From Bacillota bacterium (lineage in GTDB: Bacteria > Bacillota > Bacilli > Bacillales_A > Planococcaceae), in the NCBI GenBank assembly GCA_023405135.1, contig JAEXYZ010000006.1, positions 1-11,059 on the forward strand: a DNA stretch of 11,059 bases, in the 5' to 3' direction. The position numbers were made by a program, and so were the translations under genes. Shown piece after piece: positions 1 to 6,259 of the stretch. Below the pieces are notes generated by a model. That model was not told where the DNA came from, searched no databases, and saw only the letters and a list, made by a program, of their open reading frames with translations. The first letter of the stretch is position 1. Every line of letters starts with the position of its first letter.

Positions 1-72
1 ACTTTTGAAGTTGGAAAACGTGAGGTTTATTTAAGTGCGCCCAAAAATAAGAATTTAGATGTTAAATGCTAA
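1..72 (+). CDS. 3' end of an unidentified protein (partial)
   Basis: The first 72 bases read openly in frame 1 for 23 codons and end at TAA (70-72). The peptide ends in SAPKNKNLDVKC and has a credible coding composition (mixed charged and hydrophobic residues, no low complexity). The gene would begin left of the window and run towards the dehydrogenase. I do not recognise the family. The fragment is short enough that it could be open by chance, so this is a tentative call. Confidence 0.3.
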   Translation, partial: TFEVGKREVYLSAPKNKNLDVKC

Positions 73-263
73 AGGAATTTCCAATTTTGATGTTTTTCCG
101 GGTTGACATTTCACCACTGTGCTTCTAACCTTAACTCTAATACGGTTGAAGTAAATAAAAGTTCCATATTATGCAAATTTTTAACGAAAAATATAAATAG
201 TATTTTGTTGATTAATCAAAAAAGAGCACAATCTTCCCTCTAGAATTGAACTCAACTAAGCCC

Positions 264-368
264 TTAGTTAAATAATTCAACAAAATAGACCGTTAAATCA
301 ATACCATCCAGTAGTACAATGATTATATACAAAGGACATAATGTAAGTCTTTTGTTCTCAGAAATGGA
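264..368 (-). other. Short open reading tail, unidentified gene remnant
   Basis: On the minus strand an open stretch of 34 codons ends at TAA (264-266). Its last residues, LLDGIDLTVYFVELFN, look like a real protein C-terminus, but there is no start codon with a ribosome binding site and an in-frame stop lies at 369-371. Its 5' part overlaps, in another frame, the sugar-dehydrogenase fossil at 323-552. It is probably the end of a broken gene joined to that fossil. Just downstream are a perfect short hairpin (AACTAAG CC CTTAGTT, 254-269) and, further on, a minus-strand T run near 219-224. No family assigned. Confidence 0.25.
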
Positions 369-552
369 TTATCATTTGAGATGGAGCTATCCAAATTCAT
401 TCTTAGTATTTTTCCAGCTAGTGTAGTAGGGTCTTTAGAAGTGCACCTATCATATGAATTTTTCTGTAAAATTAGAGTTCTATGAAAACATCACCATTCT
501 TATTAAACTCAAAACCTATAGCAAACTCTAATGCAAGGGTATAATTTATATT
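323..552 (-). pseudogene. Fossil of a PQQ-dependent sugar (glucose/sorbosone) dehydrogenase
   Basis: Two minus-strand frames together resemble parts of the soluble aldose sugar dehydrogenase family (YliI/GSDH, a PQQ-dependent beta-propeller). The first frame (472-552, stop TAA at 472-474) reads FAIGFEFNKNGDVFIEL, like the family's N-terminal 'GFAxxPxFxxNGxVYVYY' segment. The second frame (323-490, stop at 323-325) reads SKDPTTLAGKILRMNLDSSI and then SNDNPF, like the family's 'QDxxSLxGKILRxxxDGxIPxDNPF' segment. In intact members these are separated by several tens of residues; here they almost abut in different frames, with no start codon. This implies deletion plus frameshift. The match to the second segment is good; the first is weaker. 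The identification is from memory of the family pattern, not from a search. Confidence 0.5.
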
Positions 553-562
553 TTAGTATTAT

Positions 563-608
563 TCCAAAAATAAAATAGATGCCCCTAAAGTAGAGCTTTC
601 AGGGCATC
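563..608 (-). terminator. Rho-independent terminator of the alcohol dehydrogenase gene
   Basis: Twenty-five bases past the dehydrogenase stop, the minus strand folds into a hairpin with outer stem GATGCCC/GGGCATC and an inner AAAG/CTTT pairing around CTCTA. It is followed by a T-rich run (TATTTTATTTTT). Position and shape are those of an intrinsic terminator for minus-strand transcription. Confidence 0.8.
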
Positions 609-633
609 CTTGAAAAATTACTATTTACTTAAC

Positions 634-1674
634 TTACATTGTACTTATGTCAATTACAAATCGATACTTTACATCTGAAGCTAATACTCGTTCGTAGGCT
701 TCGTCAATTTGGTCGGCCGAAATGACTTCAATTTTAGGAACAATGTTATGTTCTGCACAGAAATCCAACATTTCTTGAGTCTCACGGATTCCACCAATCA
801 TTGAACCTGCAAATGAGCGGCGATGACCGATTAAATTCATCACGCTTAGTGATAATGGTTCTGCTGGTGCCCCGACATTTACCAATGTGCCATCAAGAGT
901 TAGTAGTCCTAAATATGCATCAAGGTTAATTTTTGCACTTACAGTATTAATAATTAAGTCGAAAGTTCCAGCAAGTTTTTCGAATGTTTCTAAGTCACTT
1001 GTGGCGAAATAATTATCTGCGCCAAGTTTTAAGCCGTCCTCTTTTTTGTTCAATGTTTGTGAAAGAACAGTTACTTCAGCACCCATGGCATGTGCAATTT
1101 GGACAGCCATATGTCCAAGACCACCCAAACCAATAACCGCTATTTTCTTACCAGGGCCAGCATTCCAATGATTTAATGGTGAATATGTAGTAATACCAGC
1201 GCAAAGTAATGGTGCTGCAACGTCAAGCTCTATATTATCTGGAATTCTAAGTACGAAATCCTCTGTTACAACAATATGAGTAGAATAGCCACCTTGAGTA
1301 GGTTCGCCATATTTATCAACTGCAGCGTAGGTGTCAATTTTTCCATTAAGACAATACTGTTCTTCTCCTTTACGACAATTCTCACATTCGCCGCAGGAAT
1401 CAACCATACACCCTACCCCTACTCGGTCACCTACTTTATATTTAGTTACATTAGGTCCTATAGCAGTAACAACCCCTGCAATCTCATGTCCGGGAACAAG
1501 CGGGTAGTTTACTGGACCCCACTCGCCATGAGCAGTATGGATATCAGAATGACATATCCCAGCATATTTAATTTCAATAAGAACGTCATGGGAATCAAGA
1601 TCGCGCCGTTTAATTTCAGCTGGTCGAAACGGCTTATCTGGACCGTCTACAGCTCGTGCCTTAGCAGTTATCAT
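634..1674 (-). CDS. Zinc-dependent NAD(P)-dependent alcohol/aldehyde dehydrogenase (CAD/YahK/AdhA type)
   Basis: A 346-residue cytoplasmic medium-chain dehydrogenase that interconverts alcohols and aldehydes. Catalytic zinc ligands are C41, H63 (in GHE) and C158; the structural zinc site is C94, C97, C100 and C108. The Rossmann motif GLGGLG is at 182-187. The following strand ends in VLSQTLNKK, with a serine rather than an acidic residue, which in this family suggests NADP(H) over NAD(H). The start at 1674 is chosen because AGGAGGT lies six bases upstream; an open extension to 1695 would place that site inside the protein. Length is normal for the YahK/cinnamyl-alcohol-dehydrogenase-like group. 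The gene stands alone, with its own promoter (1792-1822) carrying a MerR-type dyad, so aldehyde- or electrophile-responsive control like AdhR-adhA in Bacillus subtilis is plausible. The exact substrate cannot be told from sequence. Confidence 0.93.
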   Translation of the reverse strand: MITAKARAVDGPDKPFRPAEIKRRDLDSHDVLIEIKYAGICHSDIHTAHGEWGPVNYPLVPGHEIAGVVTAIGPNVTKYKVGDRVGVGCMVDSCGECENCRKGEEQYCLNGKIDTYAAVDKYGEPTQGGYSTHIVVTEDFVLRIPDNIELDVAAPLLCAGITTYSPLNHWNAGPGKKIAVIGLGGLGHMAVQIAHAMGAEVTVLSQTLNKKEDGLKLGADNYFATSDLETFEKLAGTFDLIINTVSAKINLDAYLGLLTLDGTLVNVGAPAEPLSLSVMNLIGHRRSFAGSMIGGIRETQEMLDFCAEHNIVPKIEVISADQIDEAYERVLASDVKYRFVIDISTM

Positions 1675-1716
1675 AAAATAACCTCCTATAACCAATATTC
1701 ATAAGAAAGTACTTAC

Positions 1717-1746
1717 TTAGGTATAAATGAAGACCGAGTTTTTCAT
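1717..1746 (-). CDS. Possible nine-residue leader peptide before the dehydrogenase
   Basis: Within the roughly 110-base untranslated leader of the dehydrogenase mRNA, an ATG at 1744-1746 follows a purine-rich AAGGAAGGAG stretch and opens a nine-codon frame (MKNSVFIYT) ending at TAA. The AAGGA part is six bases from the ATG. It could be a translated leader or chance; no attenuator hairpin is evident. Confidence 0.2.
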   Translation of the reverse strand: MKNSVFIYT

Positions 1747-1791
1747 ACTCCTTCCTTCAAGTACATCCCTGTTTATCTCTCTTATAAATTA

Positions 1792-1822
1792 ATGTTAATA
1801 CCTATAGTTAACTCTAGGTCAA
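1792..1822 (-). promoter_or_regulatory. MerR-type promoter/operator of the dehydrogenase gene
   Basis: On the minus strand a -35 box TTGACC (1817-1822) and a -10 box TAACAT (1792-1797) are separated by 19 bases, too long for normal sigma-A promoters but typical of MerR-activated ones. The spacer is covered by a 20-base near-palindrome (1800-1819, ACCTAGA GTTAAC TATAGGT) with one mismatched pair. MerR regulators bind such dyads and untwist the spacer to activate. The regulator gene is not in this window. Confidence 0.75.
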
Positions 1823-1826
1823 GTGA

Positions 1827-1970
1827 TTAATTTATTTTTCTTTGATCTTCATAACTATCAGTTTTCACATCTTCTATCAATCTAGCCGATACGTATAAGG
1901 TAACTTTGACATTGAGAATATTGCGTGATAAAATCTTTCGCAATAATAGAGTTAACTCGAGGTCTAAAAA
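1827..1970 (-). pseudogene. Out-of-frame C-terminal tail of the ABC ATPase
   Basis: Directly after the ATPase stop (TAG, 1964-1966), the minus-strand frame offset from the ATPase stays open to TAA at 1827-1829. It reads LDLELTLLLRKILSRNI and then about 30 further residues. Importer ATPases of the SsuB/TauB/NrtD group normally continue after 'IDIPL' with 'RPRxxELxxxPEFxxLRxxIxxxI'. The DLELT...LRKIL string fits that tail with a few residues missing. I infer an indel near 1964-1975 shifted the gene out of frame. The last part, VKVTLYVSARLIEDVKTDS, is not recognised. Confidence 0.5.
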
Positions 1971-2662
1971 TAAGCTAGTGGTATATCGATAATTTGTTTT
2001 ACTTTTCCAGGACGTGCTGTCATGATAGCTACACGGTCTGATAAATAAATAGCCTCATCTAAACTGTGTGTAATAAAAACAATGGTTTTTTTACTCGCTT
2101 CCCAAATTTTTACTAACTCCGTTTGTAGTATTTCACGCGTCTGTGCATCAAGTGCTCCAAAGGGCTCATCCATTAATAAAACATCTGGGTCATACGCAAG
2201 TGCTCGTGCAATTGCTACACGCTGTTTCATCCCTCCTGAAAGTTCATGAGGATAACGATTAGCAAAAGCGCTTAAGCCAACCATATTGATATAATCCATT
2301 GCAATTTCTCTTCTTTTTCTTTTCTCTACACCACGAATGTCGAGTCCTGTTTCCACATTTTGAGCTACAGTTTGCCATGGAAAAAGTGCGTATCCTTGGA
2401 AAACAACACCATGTTTTTTATTAACTCCATTAACCTCTTCGCCGTCTACCGTGAGAACACCAGCAGATTTTGATGTAAGTCCAGCTAAAATACTTAGAAA
2501 GGTTGATTTACCACATCCACTTGGACCAAGAATTGATAAAAACTCCCCATCTTTAATTTGTAAATTAAAATTTTCTAGTACAACAATTTCTTCCCTTTTC
2601 CTTGCATTATTTTCTACAGAGAATACTTTTTTCACATCTTTAGCATTTATCTTAATAGTCAC
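1964..2662 (-). CDS. ABC importer ATP-binding protein, nitrate/sulfonate/taurine type, C-terminally truncated
   Basis: A 232-residue ATPase that would power uptake of a small anion or sulfonate across the membrane. Walker A GPSGCGKST is at 46-54, the Q-loop Q89, signature LSGGMKQR at 141-148, Walker B VLLMDEP with D165/E166, the D-loop ALD after it, and the switch histidine H199 (ITHS). The GTG start at 2662 has GGAGG eight bases upstream, only 13 bases after the binding-protein stop, so the two genes form an operon. The nucleotide-binding core is complete, but the protein stops at IDIPLAYF, where relatives (about 250-260 residues) continue with an RPR-type tail. That tail appears out of frame downstream. 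No permease follows, so a working importer is not encoded here unless a permease elsewhere supplies the channel. Confidence 0.88.
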   Translation of the reverse strand: MTIKINAKDVKKVFSVENNARKREEIVVLENFNLQIKDGEFLSILGPSGCGKSTFLSILAGLTSKSAGVLTVDGEEVNGVNKKHGVVFQGYALFPWQTVAQNVETGLDIRGVEKRKRREIAMDYINMVGLSAFANRYPHELSGGMKQRVAIARALAYDPDVLLMDEPFGALDAQTREILQTELVKIWEASKKTIVFITHSLDEAIYLSDRVAIMTARPGKVKQIIDIPLAYF

Positions 2663-2675
2663 TTATAATTCCTCC

Positions 2676-3680
2676 CTATTTACGTGCAGTTTGTTCAACT
2701 GCAAATGGATTAAACTCATTTGTATACACGTCTTTTACATCAACAGCATCCTCTTTGATTAACCCTTCATCTTCTAAAATATCAATATAATATTGGATTG
2801 GTTCTTCTGTAACTACTAGATCTTCTACATATGCATATCGCTCTACATTTTCAAGTTCAATACCTAAGCGCTCAGAAATAATTTTACGGGCTTCTTCTGG
2901 ATTTTCATTTACCCAATTTGCTGCTTTTGCAATTGCTGTTACAACATCTTCTACAGCCTGTGGATGTTCACGAGCAAACTCACCGTTTACTGAATATGGT
3001 TGCATGCCCCCTAAGCCGCCATCTAAATCAAAATCACTCCATAGGCTAACTAATTCTTCATTATGAGATGCACGACCTGAAAGTGGAGGATGAATAATTG
3101 CTAAATCAACTTCCCCTGTTTCTACTGCCTGCTCCCCTTTATCATCTGGAACAACTACCCATTCAATTGTATTTACATCTACTCCTTGTTGCCTTAACCA
3201 TTTTTTCGTTACAAATTCAGCACAAGCTCCAAAGCTATTAAAACCGATTGTTTTCCCTTCTAAATCCTTTGCTTCCTTAATACCTGAGTCTTTACGAACA
3301 AAATATTTCATATGCGGTGCTTCTTGTAATGTTTTTCCTCCAGCTGAAACAACCTTAATATCTACACCACTTGCTATAGCTGATATAACTAATGGAACCA
3401 TACGTGTACCAAAATCAATTTCACCAGTACCAACTAATGGAATAATTTGAGGAGCTGCAACCTTCCCAACATATTGTGGTCGTGTATTTGTATCTTCAAA
3501 ATAGCCCAGCTCCTCTGCCAGGTAAATTAAATCGAAAGTAGGATTGTCAGGATATTTAAAATAAACTATTTCTTCATTTGTACTTTCTCCCTCTTTGCCA
3601 CTTTCTTCTGCCCCACAAGCCCCCAATAATAACAAAGCTGATAATAATATTGCTGTAGCACTTTTCTTTTTAATCATCAT
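2676..3680 (-). CDS. Substrate-binding lipoprotein of an SsuA/TauA/NrtA-like ABC importer
   Basis: A 334-residue extracellular binding protein. Residues 1-22 form a lipoprotein signal: basic MMIKKK, a hydrophobic stretch, then lipobox LGAC with C22 as the lipidated residue. A Ser/Glu-rich linker follows, then a periplasmic-binding-protein type 2 fold of the NMT1/SsuA group ('LAEELGYFED', 'GEIDFG', 'DLEGKTIGF', 'VVPDDKGEQAVETGEVDLAI'). The start at 3680 has AAGGAG seven bases upstream. The family covers nitrate, taurine, alkanesulfonates and pyrimidine precursors; the ligand cannot be assigned. It is first in a two-gene operon with the ATPase at 2662. No riboswitch-like structure was recognised upstream. 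Confidence 0.88.
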   Translation of the reverse strand: MMIKKKSATAILLSALLLLGACGAEESGKEGESTNEEIVYFKYPDNPTFDLIYLAEELGYFEDTNTRPQYVGKVAAPQIIPLVGTGEIDFGTRMVPLVISAIASGVDIKVVSAGGKTLQEAPHMKYFVRKDSGIKEAKDLEGKTIGFNSFGACAEFVTKKWLRQQGVDVNTIEWVVVPDDKGEQAVETGEVDLAIIHPPLSGRASHNEELVSLWSDFDLDGGLGGMQPYSVNGEFAREHPQAVEDVVTAIAKAANWVNENPEEARKIISERLGIELENVERYAYVEDLVVTEEPIQYYIDILEDEGLIKEDAVDVKDVYTNEFNPFAVEQTARK

Positions 3681-3871
3681 TAACTCTCTCCTTTTTTGTG
3701 TAATGCAATTGCTTGACTTAAATCATTTAAATTAAATATTTGAATATACCTTATAAAAAGATAGCCATCATTACATTTGGATTGTGCTAAATCACCTCTT
3801 TCGTAAATTTGATGTAATTCCATACACAAGAAGGAAATCATCAAAAAGTTGTGCATATTTATTGCAGTCAT
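3680..3871 (-). CDS. Possible small ORF upstream of the binding protein
   Basis: A 63-codon frame ending in TAA that overlaps the binding-protein ATG by one base (TAATG), an arrangement common in coupled genes. The second half (YERGDLAQSKCNDG, FNLNDLSQAIALHKKGES) has a credible coding composition, but its last codons also contain the ribosome binding site of the next gene. Upstream of its ATG there is only a weak AAAGAA. In another frame, the bases before it (about 3800-3895) read NKYAQLFDDFLLVYG, also plausible coding, so this may be a frameshifted small gene rather than a complete one. No family recognised; it could equally be open by chance. Confidence 0.25.
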   Translation of the reverse strand: MTAINMHNFLMISFLCMELHQIYERGDLAQSKCNDGYLFIRYIQIFNLNDLSQAIALHKKGES

Positions 3872-3920
3872 TTCTTTTTTTATTTGTTGTTACAATTGCA
3901 ATAATTAATCCCCTCCAATC

Positions 3921-3980
3921 AAAAAAAGCCACCTAGTTTTCTAAACTAAGTGCCTCCAGTTGACTAGTCAGCATATTTAT
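3921..3980 (-). repeat. Repeat copy 1: terminator-like hairpin plus palindrome
   Basis: Read on the plus strand: a run of seven A, an imperfect 12-bp inverted repeat (3928-3954), then AGTTGACTAGTCAGCATATTT, whose core TGACTAGTCA (3961-3970) is a perfect palindrome. On the minus strand this is a hairpin followed by seven T, the form of an intrinsic terminator. It shares layout and much sequence with copies at 4031 and 6260. Confidence 0.75.
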
Positions 3981-4030
3981 TTCAACTTCCCCCTTCTTTA
4001 TTAGATTTAATCTTCAATCATTTCACCAAC

Positions 4031-4087
4031 AAAAAAAGCACATAGTTTCAAAAACTAAGTGCTTCTAGTGAACTAGTCAGCATATTT
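4031..4087 (-). repeat. Repeat copy 2: terminator-like hairpin plus palindrome
   Basis: Same layout as the copy at 3921 and 110 bases from it, in the same orientation. Seven A, a hairpin AGCACATAGTTT/AAACTAAGTGCT with 11 of 12 pairs (4037-4063), then CTAGTGAACTAGTCAGCAT. On the minus strand the hairpin ends in a T run and lies downstream of copD, so it may terminate that operon. Confidence 0.75.
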
Positions 4088-4146
4088 CATTTTTCTAAAT
4101 TGTCCTTCTATGAATTCAATAAAGATTCTAGCTAGGGATCGATATC

Positions 4147-4183
4147 GTTTAAAAACAAGATATCCTATTTGGTAAATAGGGAT
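4147..4183 (-). terminator. Candidate terminator after copD
   Basis: About 58 bases beyond the copD stop, the minus strand forms ATCCCTATTT ACC AAATAGGAT (4162-4183), followed by a weak T-rich run (CTTGTTTTTAA). The stem is AT-rich with one bulge. Together with the hairpin at 4037-4063 it probably ends copC-copD transcription. The rest of 3872-4240 holds the two repeats and no recognisable gene. Confidence 0.45.
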
Positions 4184-4240
4184 TTGTATGAACAAATTAA
4201 CATGTTTCACTTTTTTTGTAAATACTTTTTGTAAATTTAT

Positions 4241-5332
4241 TTACTTTATAGACCATAAAAAACCTAAATATAGTGTAAAAACTACAAATATTAAACAAAT
4301 AAATACCCAAAGGGATTTTCTGTTTTTCAGAGTAAAGTAAACCGACGCACATAAAAATATAAATGATAAGACGAAGTTTATAATTCCTAATCTGGATATT
4401 TCAAATACTACTTGCATGTTATCTTTAAAGGTCCCACGATAAAACAACGAAAATAAAAACGATACATTATATTGATTTATCACCGTTTCATGAGGTGGTG
4501 CCTGCTCTCCTAAAATTGCTGTAGTAAAAAATATTAGGAAAACAACAAATGATTCTGCTCGTAGCCAATTTTTAATATCTACTACGTTATTTTGCTTAAG
4601 TGCCCCTTTAATTAAAAATCCATTTATCAGTGCAAAAAATAACAGTGGTAAAATTAATAAATGTTTAATAAATAAAACTTGTCCATATGATGAAAGAAAA
4701 GAGTTAAAATATTGTCCATCTGCAATTGAAAAGTTCATTAAGCTAAGGCCAGAAATAATGGTTAAAATAACACATATTATCGCGAAGGGTGTAAACCATT
4801 TTATAAAAGAAAACCATTCTTTATATTCCTTAGAAAACCAACTTATAATAAATAAAATTCCACACCAGGCACTAATAGCTGTATAGTGAATAGTATGACT
4901 AATAAAACCTATTACAGGATCATAAGCACCTGCATGACTTGCCCATCCAACAATAGCGATAAGTGATATTGTTATGGTAAGGCCTATTCTCGCATATTTC
5001 TTAAATTCACGATAGTCTACCCAAATAACATAAATAAAAAGTAAATTAGCTCCAATAAATAAAAGAATCCATGCCTTGCCAACTTGAAAAGTGAAGAGAA
5101 CTGATTGCACAATGTACATTAACCCGTTTTCACTATAAATATATAAAATTATTTGTAAAACTGGTACAAATGACAAAAGACCAATACAGGCCACTGCTAT
5201 TAAAATCCATGGCTGTGACAGGTGAATACGCGGACGACAATGTTTTGGAACCAAAGCTAAAATAAATGAACCAAGACAATAAGAAAAGCAGATTGCTAAA
5301 ATTGTTTGAGTTATAATACTTGCATATATCAT
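4241..5332 (-). CDS. copD: CopD-family copper transport membrane protein
   Basis: A 363-residue, strongly hydrophobic inner-membrane protein with about eight or nine membrane segments. Family features include 'SHTIHYTAISAWCG' in the centre, the 'YGQVLFIKHLLILPLLFFALING' region (the CopD domain's conserved 'G..L..K' helix) and 'RAESFVVFLIFFTTAILGEQAPPH' near the C-terminal third. The start at 5332 is preferred: ATG overlaps the copC stop (ATGA) and AAGGA lies about ten bases upstream, whereas an open extension to 5401 lies inside copC. CopD works with CopC in moving copper across the membrane; in B. subtilis both domains are fused in YcnJ, a copper-uptake protein. Here they are separate but translationally coupled. 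Uptake is the likelier role, though family names say 'resistance'. Confidence 0.88.
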   Translation of the reverse strand: MIYASIITQTILAICFSYCLGSFILALVPKHCRPRIHLSQPWILIAVACIGLLSFVPVLQIILYIYSENGLMYIVQSVLFTFQVGKAWILLFIGANLLFIYVIWVDYREFKKYARIGLTITISLIAIVGWASHAGAYDPVIGFISHTIHYTAISAWCGILFIISWFSKEYKEWFSFIKWFTPFAIICVILTIISGLSLMNFSIADGQYFNSFLSSYGQVLFIKHLLILPLLFFALINGFLIKGALKQNNVVDIKNWLRAESFVVFLIFFTTAILGEQAPPHETVINQYNVSFLFSLFYRGTFKDNMQVVFEISRLGIINFVLSFIFLCASVYFTLKNRKSLWVFICLIFVVFTLYLGFLWSIK

Positions 5333-5913
5333 GCATTCTTTTTCCTTATTGCAGTATAAATTCCTATTCCTAATGCTATTAATAGTCCCATAATAATCCA
5401 ATTTAGAGGATATGATTGTTTATCATCTGTTGTGATTAGTTCATTTTCATTTACAGTTGTCAATTCTGTTGATTCATCCTCTATTTCTGTAGCGTTAGTA
5501 GATTTTAACTCATCTTTGGTTGATTCATTATTAACTACATTGTCCTTAAGTTCTTGGGGTATCTGTATAGAAAAGCTAACATTCCCATTTACTAAATGGC
5601 CATCTATACCAATAATACCCCAAGAAACATTATATTCACCGTTCTCTAAAGGTGTTGCGAACTTTAGTAAAACTTCATCTTCATTTAAAATTGACTCTTC
5701 TATGTTAATTGATTTTTGATTTACATCAAGCACTTCTACATTCTTTAATGTTTCAACTTTAGTAGCAAAATGAAGTGTGATTTCGTCAATTTCTTTTGTA
5801 ACAATCTCCCCATCTGCAGGTATGGAACTTTCTAATAAGGTATGTGCCTCTACTAACGATGCTGAATTTATTATAGACATCACTAAAATTATTATAAATA
5901 ATATACGCTTCAC
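5329..5913 (-). CDS. copC: CopC-domain copper-binding protein with C-terminal membrane anchor
   Basis: A 194-residue exported protein. Residues 1-23 are a signal peptide ending in VEA, so the mature protein begins with H24. CopC proteins bind Cu(II) through the N-terminal histidine plus an Asp/His pair in a DGH motif; here D104 and H106 (GIDGHLVNG), i.e. mature D81 and H83, fit that site. The seven-strand CopC domain spans about 24-116. A Glu/Thr/Asn-rich linker (120-168), a membrane helix (170-188) and RKKNA tail tether it to the outer face. GTG at 5913 is preferred because AAGGAG is eight bases upstream; ATG at 5919 leaves only two. The stop overlaps the copD start. Upstream (5920-6003) is an imperfect dyad TACAAATTTTTGTA (5961-5974) of unknown role. 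Confidence 0.88.
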   Translation of the reverse strand: MKRILFIIILVMSIINSASLVEAHTLLESSIPADGEIVTKEIDEITLHFATKVETLKNVEVLDVNQKSINIEESILNEDEVLLKFATPLENGEYNVSWGIIGIDGHLVNGNVSFSIQIPQELKDNVVNNESTKDELKSTNATEIEDESTELTTVNENELITTDDKQSYPLNWIIMGLLIALGIGIYTAIRKKNA

Positions 5914-6003
5914 GATCATTTCTCCTTCAAACTTACGTATGACATTAAAACAAAAATAATTACAAATTTTTGTAGGATGAATAATTGAAATTGTAAAAAA
6001 TAC

Positions 6004-6207
6004 TTAGTTATTATTTTTCCATTGTATAGACTCTAATTCAAAATGAGGATGAGTTTGTGATTGAAGTCTTGAATATTCATACTCTAGCTCTGTCAATGTT
6101 AGATTCAGTAAACGGGGATCTTCTCTTTGATATACTTTAAAAGCAATTAAATTATTGATTAATTTTTTACGTCTATTTTCCACTGCTTTACGTAGAATCT
6201 CTCCCAC
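6004..6207 (-). CDS. FbpA-like small basic protein (Fur-regulated basic protein family)
   Basis: A 67-residue protein whose N-terminal 45 residues (GEILRKAVENRRKKLINNLI..., then LTLTELEYEY) match the pattern I know for Fur-regulated basic protein A, 'LRKAVExRRxxLIxKLI...LxxLTLxELExEY'. In B. subtilis these proteins belong to the iron-sparing response with the small RNA FsrA, perhaps as RNA chaperones. The GTG at 6207 is chosen because AAGGAG lies ten bases upstream; a GTG at 6216 is only one base from it. The C-terminal 20 residues (THPHFELESIQWKNNN) are extra. It precedes copC by about 90 bases in the same direction. No clear Fur box was found; the half-site TGAGAAT lies upstream. A family match by eye, moderately sure. 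Confidence 0.68.
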   Translation of the reverse strand: MGEILRKAVENRRKKLINNLIAFKVYQREDPRLLNLTLTELEYEYSRLQSQTHPHFELESIQWKNNN

Positions 6208-6259
6208 TCGAAACACTCTCCTTTTAATTAATCAAAATAAAGACATTCTCACTTAAAAC

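Noticed and set aside
103..131. TTGACA with a possible -10 (TAACCT) 17 bases on, plus strand
   Set aside because: The -10 is poor and no plus-strand gene follows within 600 bases, so no promoter is called.
1276..1704. Plus-strand 142-codon open frame across the dehydrogenase
   Set aside because: It lies wholly opposite a well-supported dehydrogenase gene, has no ribosome binding site and no recognisable motif; a shadow.
1948..1963. Second copy of the MerR-like GAGTTAACTC motif at the ATPase 3' end
   Set aside because: It shares the GTTAAC centre and an ACCTCGA half, but the other half does not match and there is no -10 box at the right spacing. It also falls in what looks like the frameshifted ATPase tail (codons for LELT).
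3921..4087. CRISPR array suggested by two nearby repeats
   Set aside because: Only two diverged copies about 110 bases apart, each a terminator-like hairpin with a T run; no regular spacers and no cas genes.
3872..4240. Riboswitch or T-box upstream of the ABC importer genes
   Set aside because: The region contains only the two repeat hairpins and AT-rich sequence; no TPP, SAM or T-box conserved core was seen.
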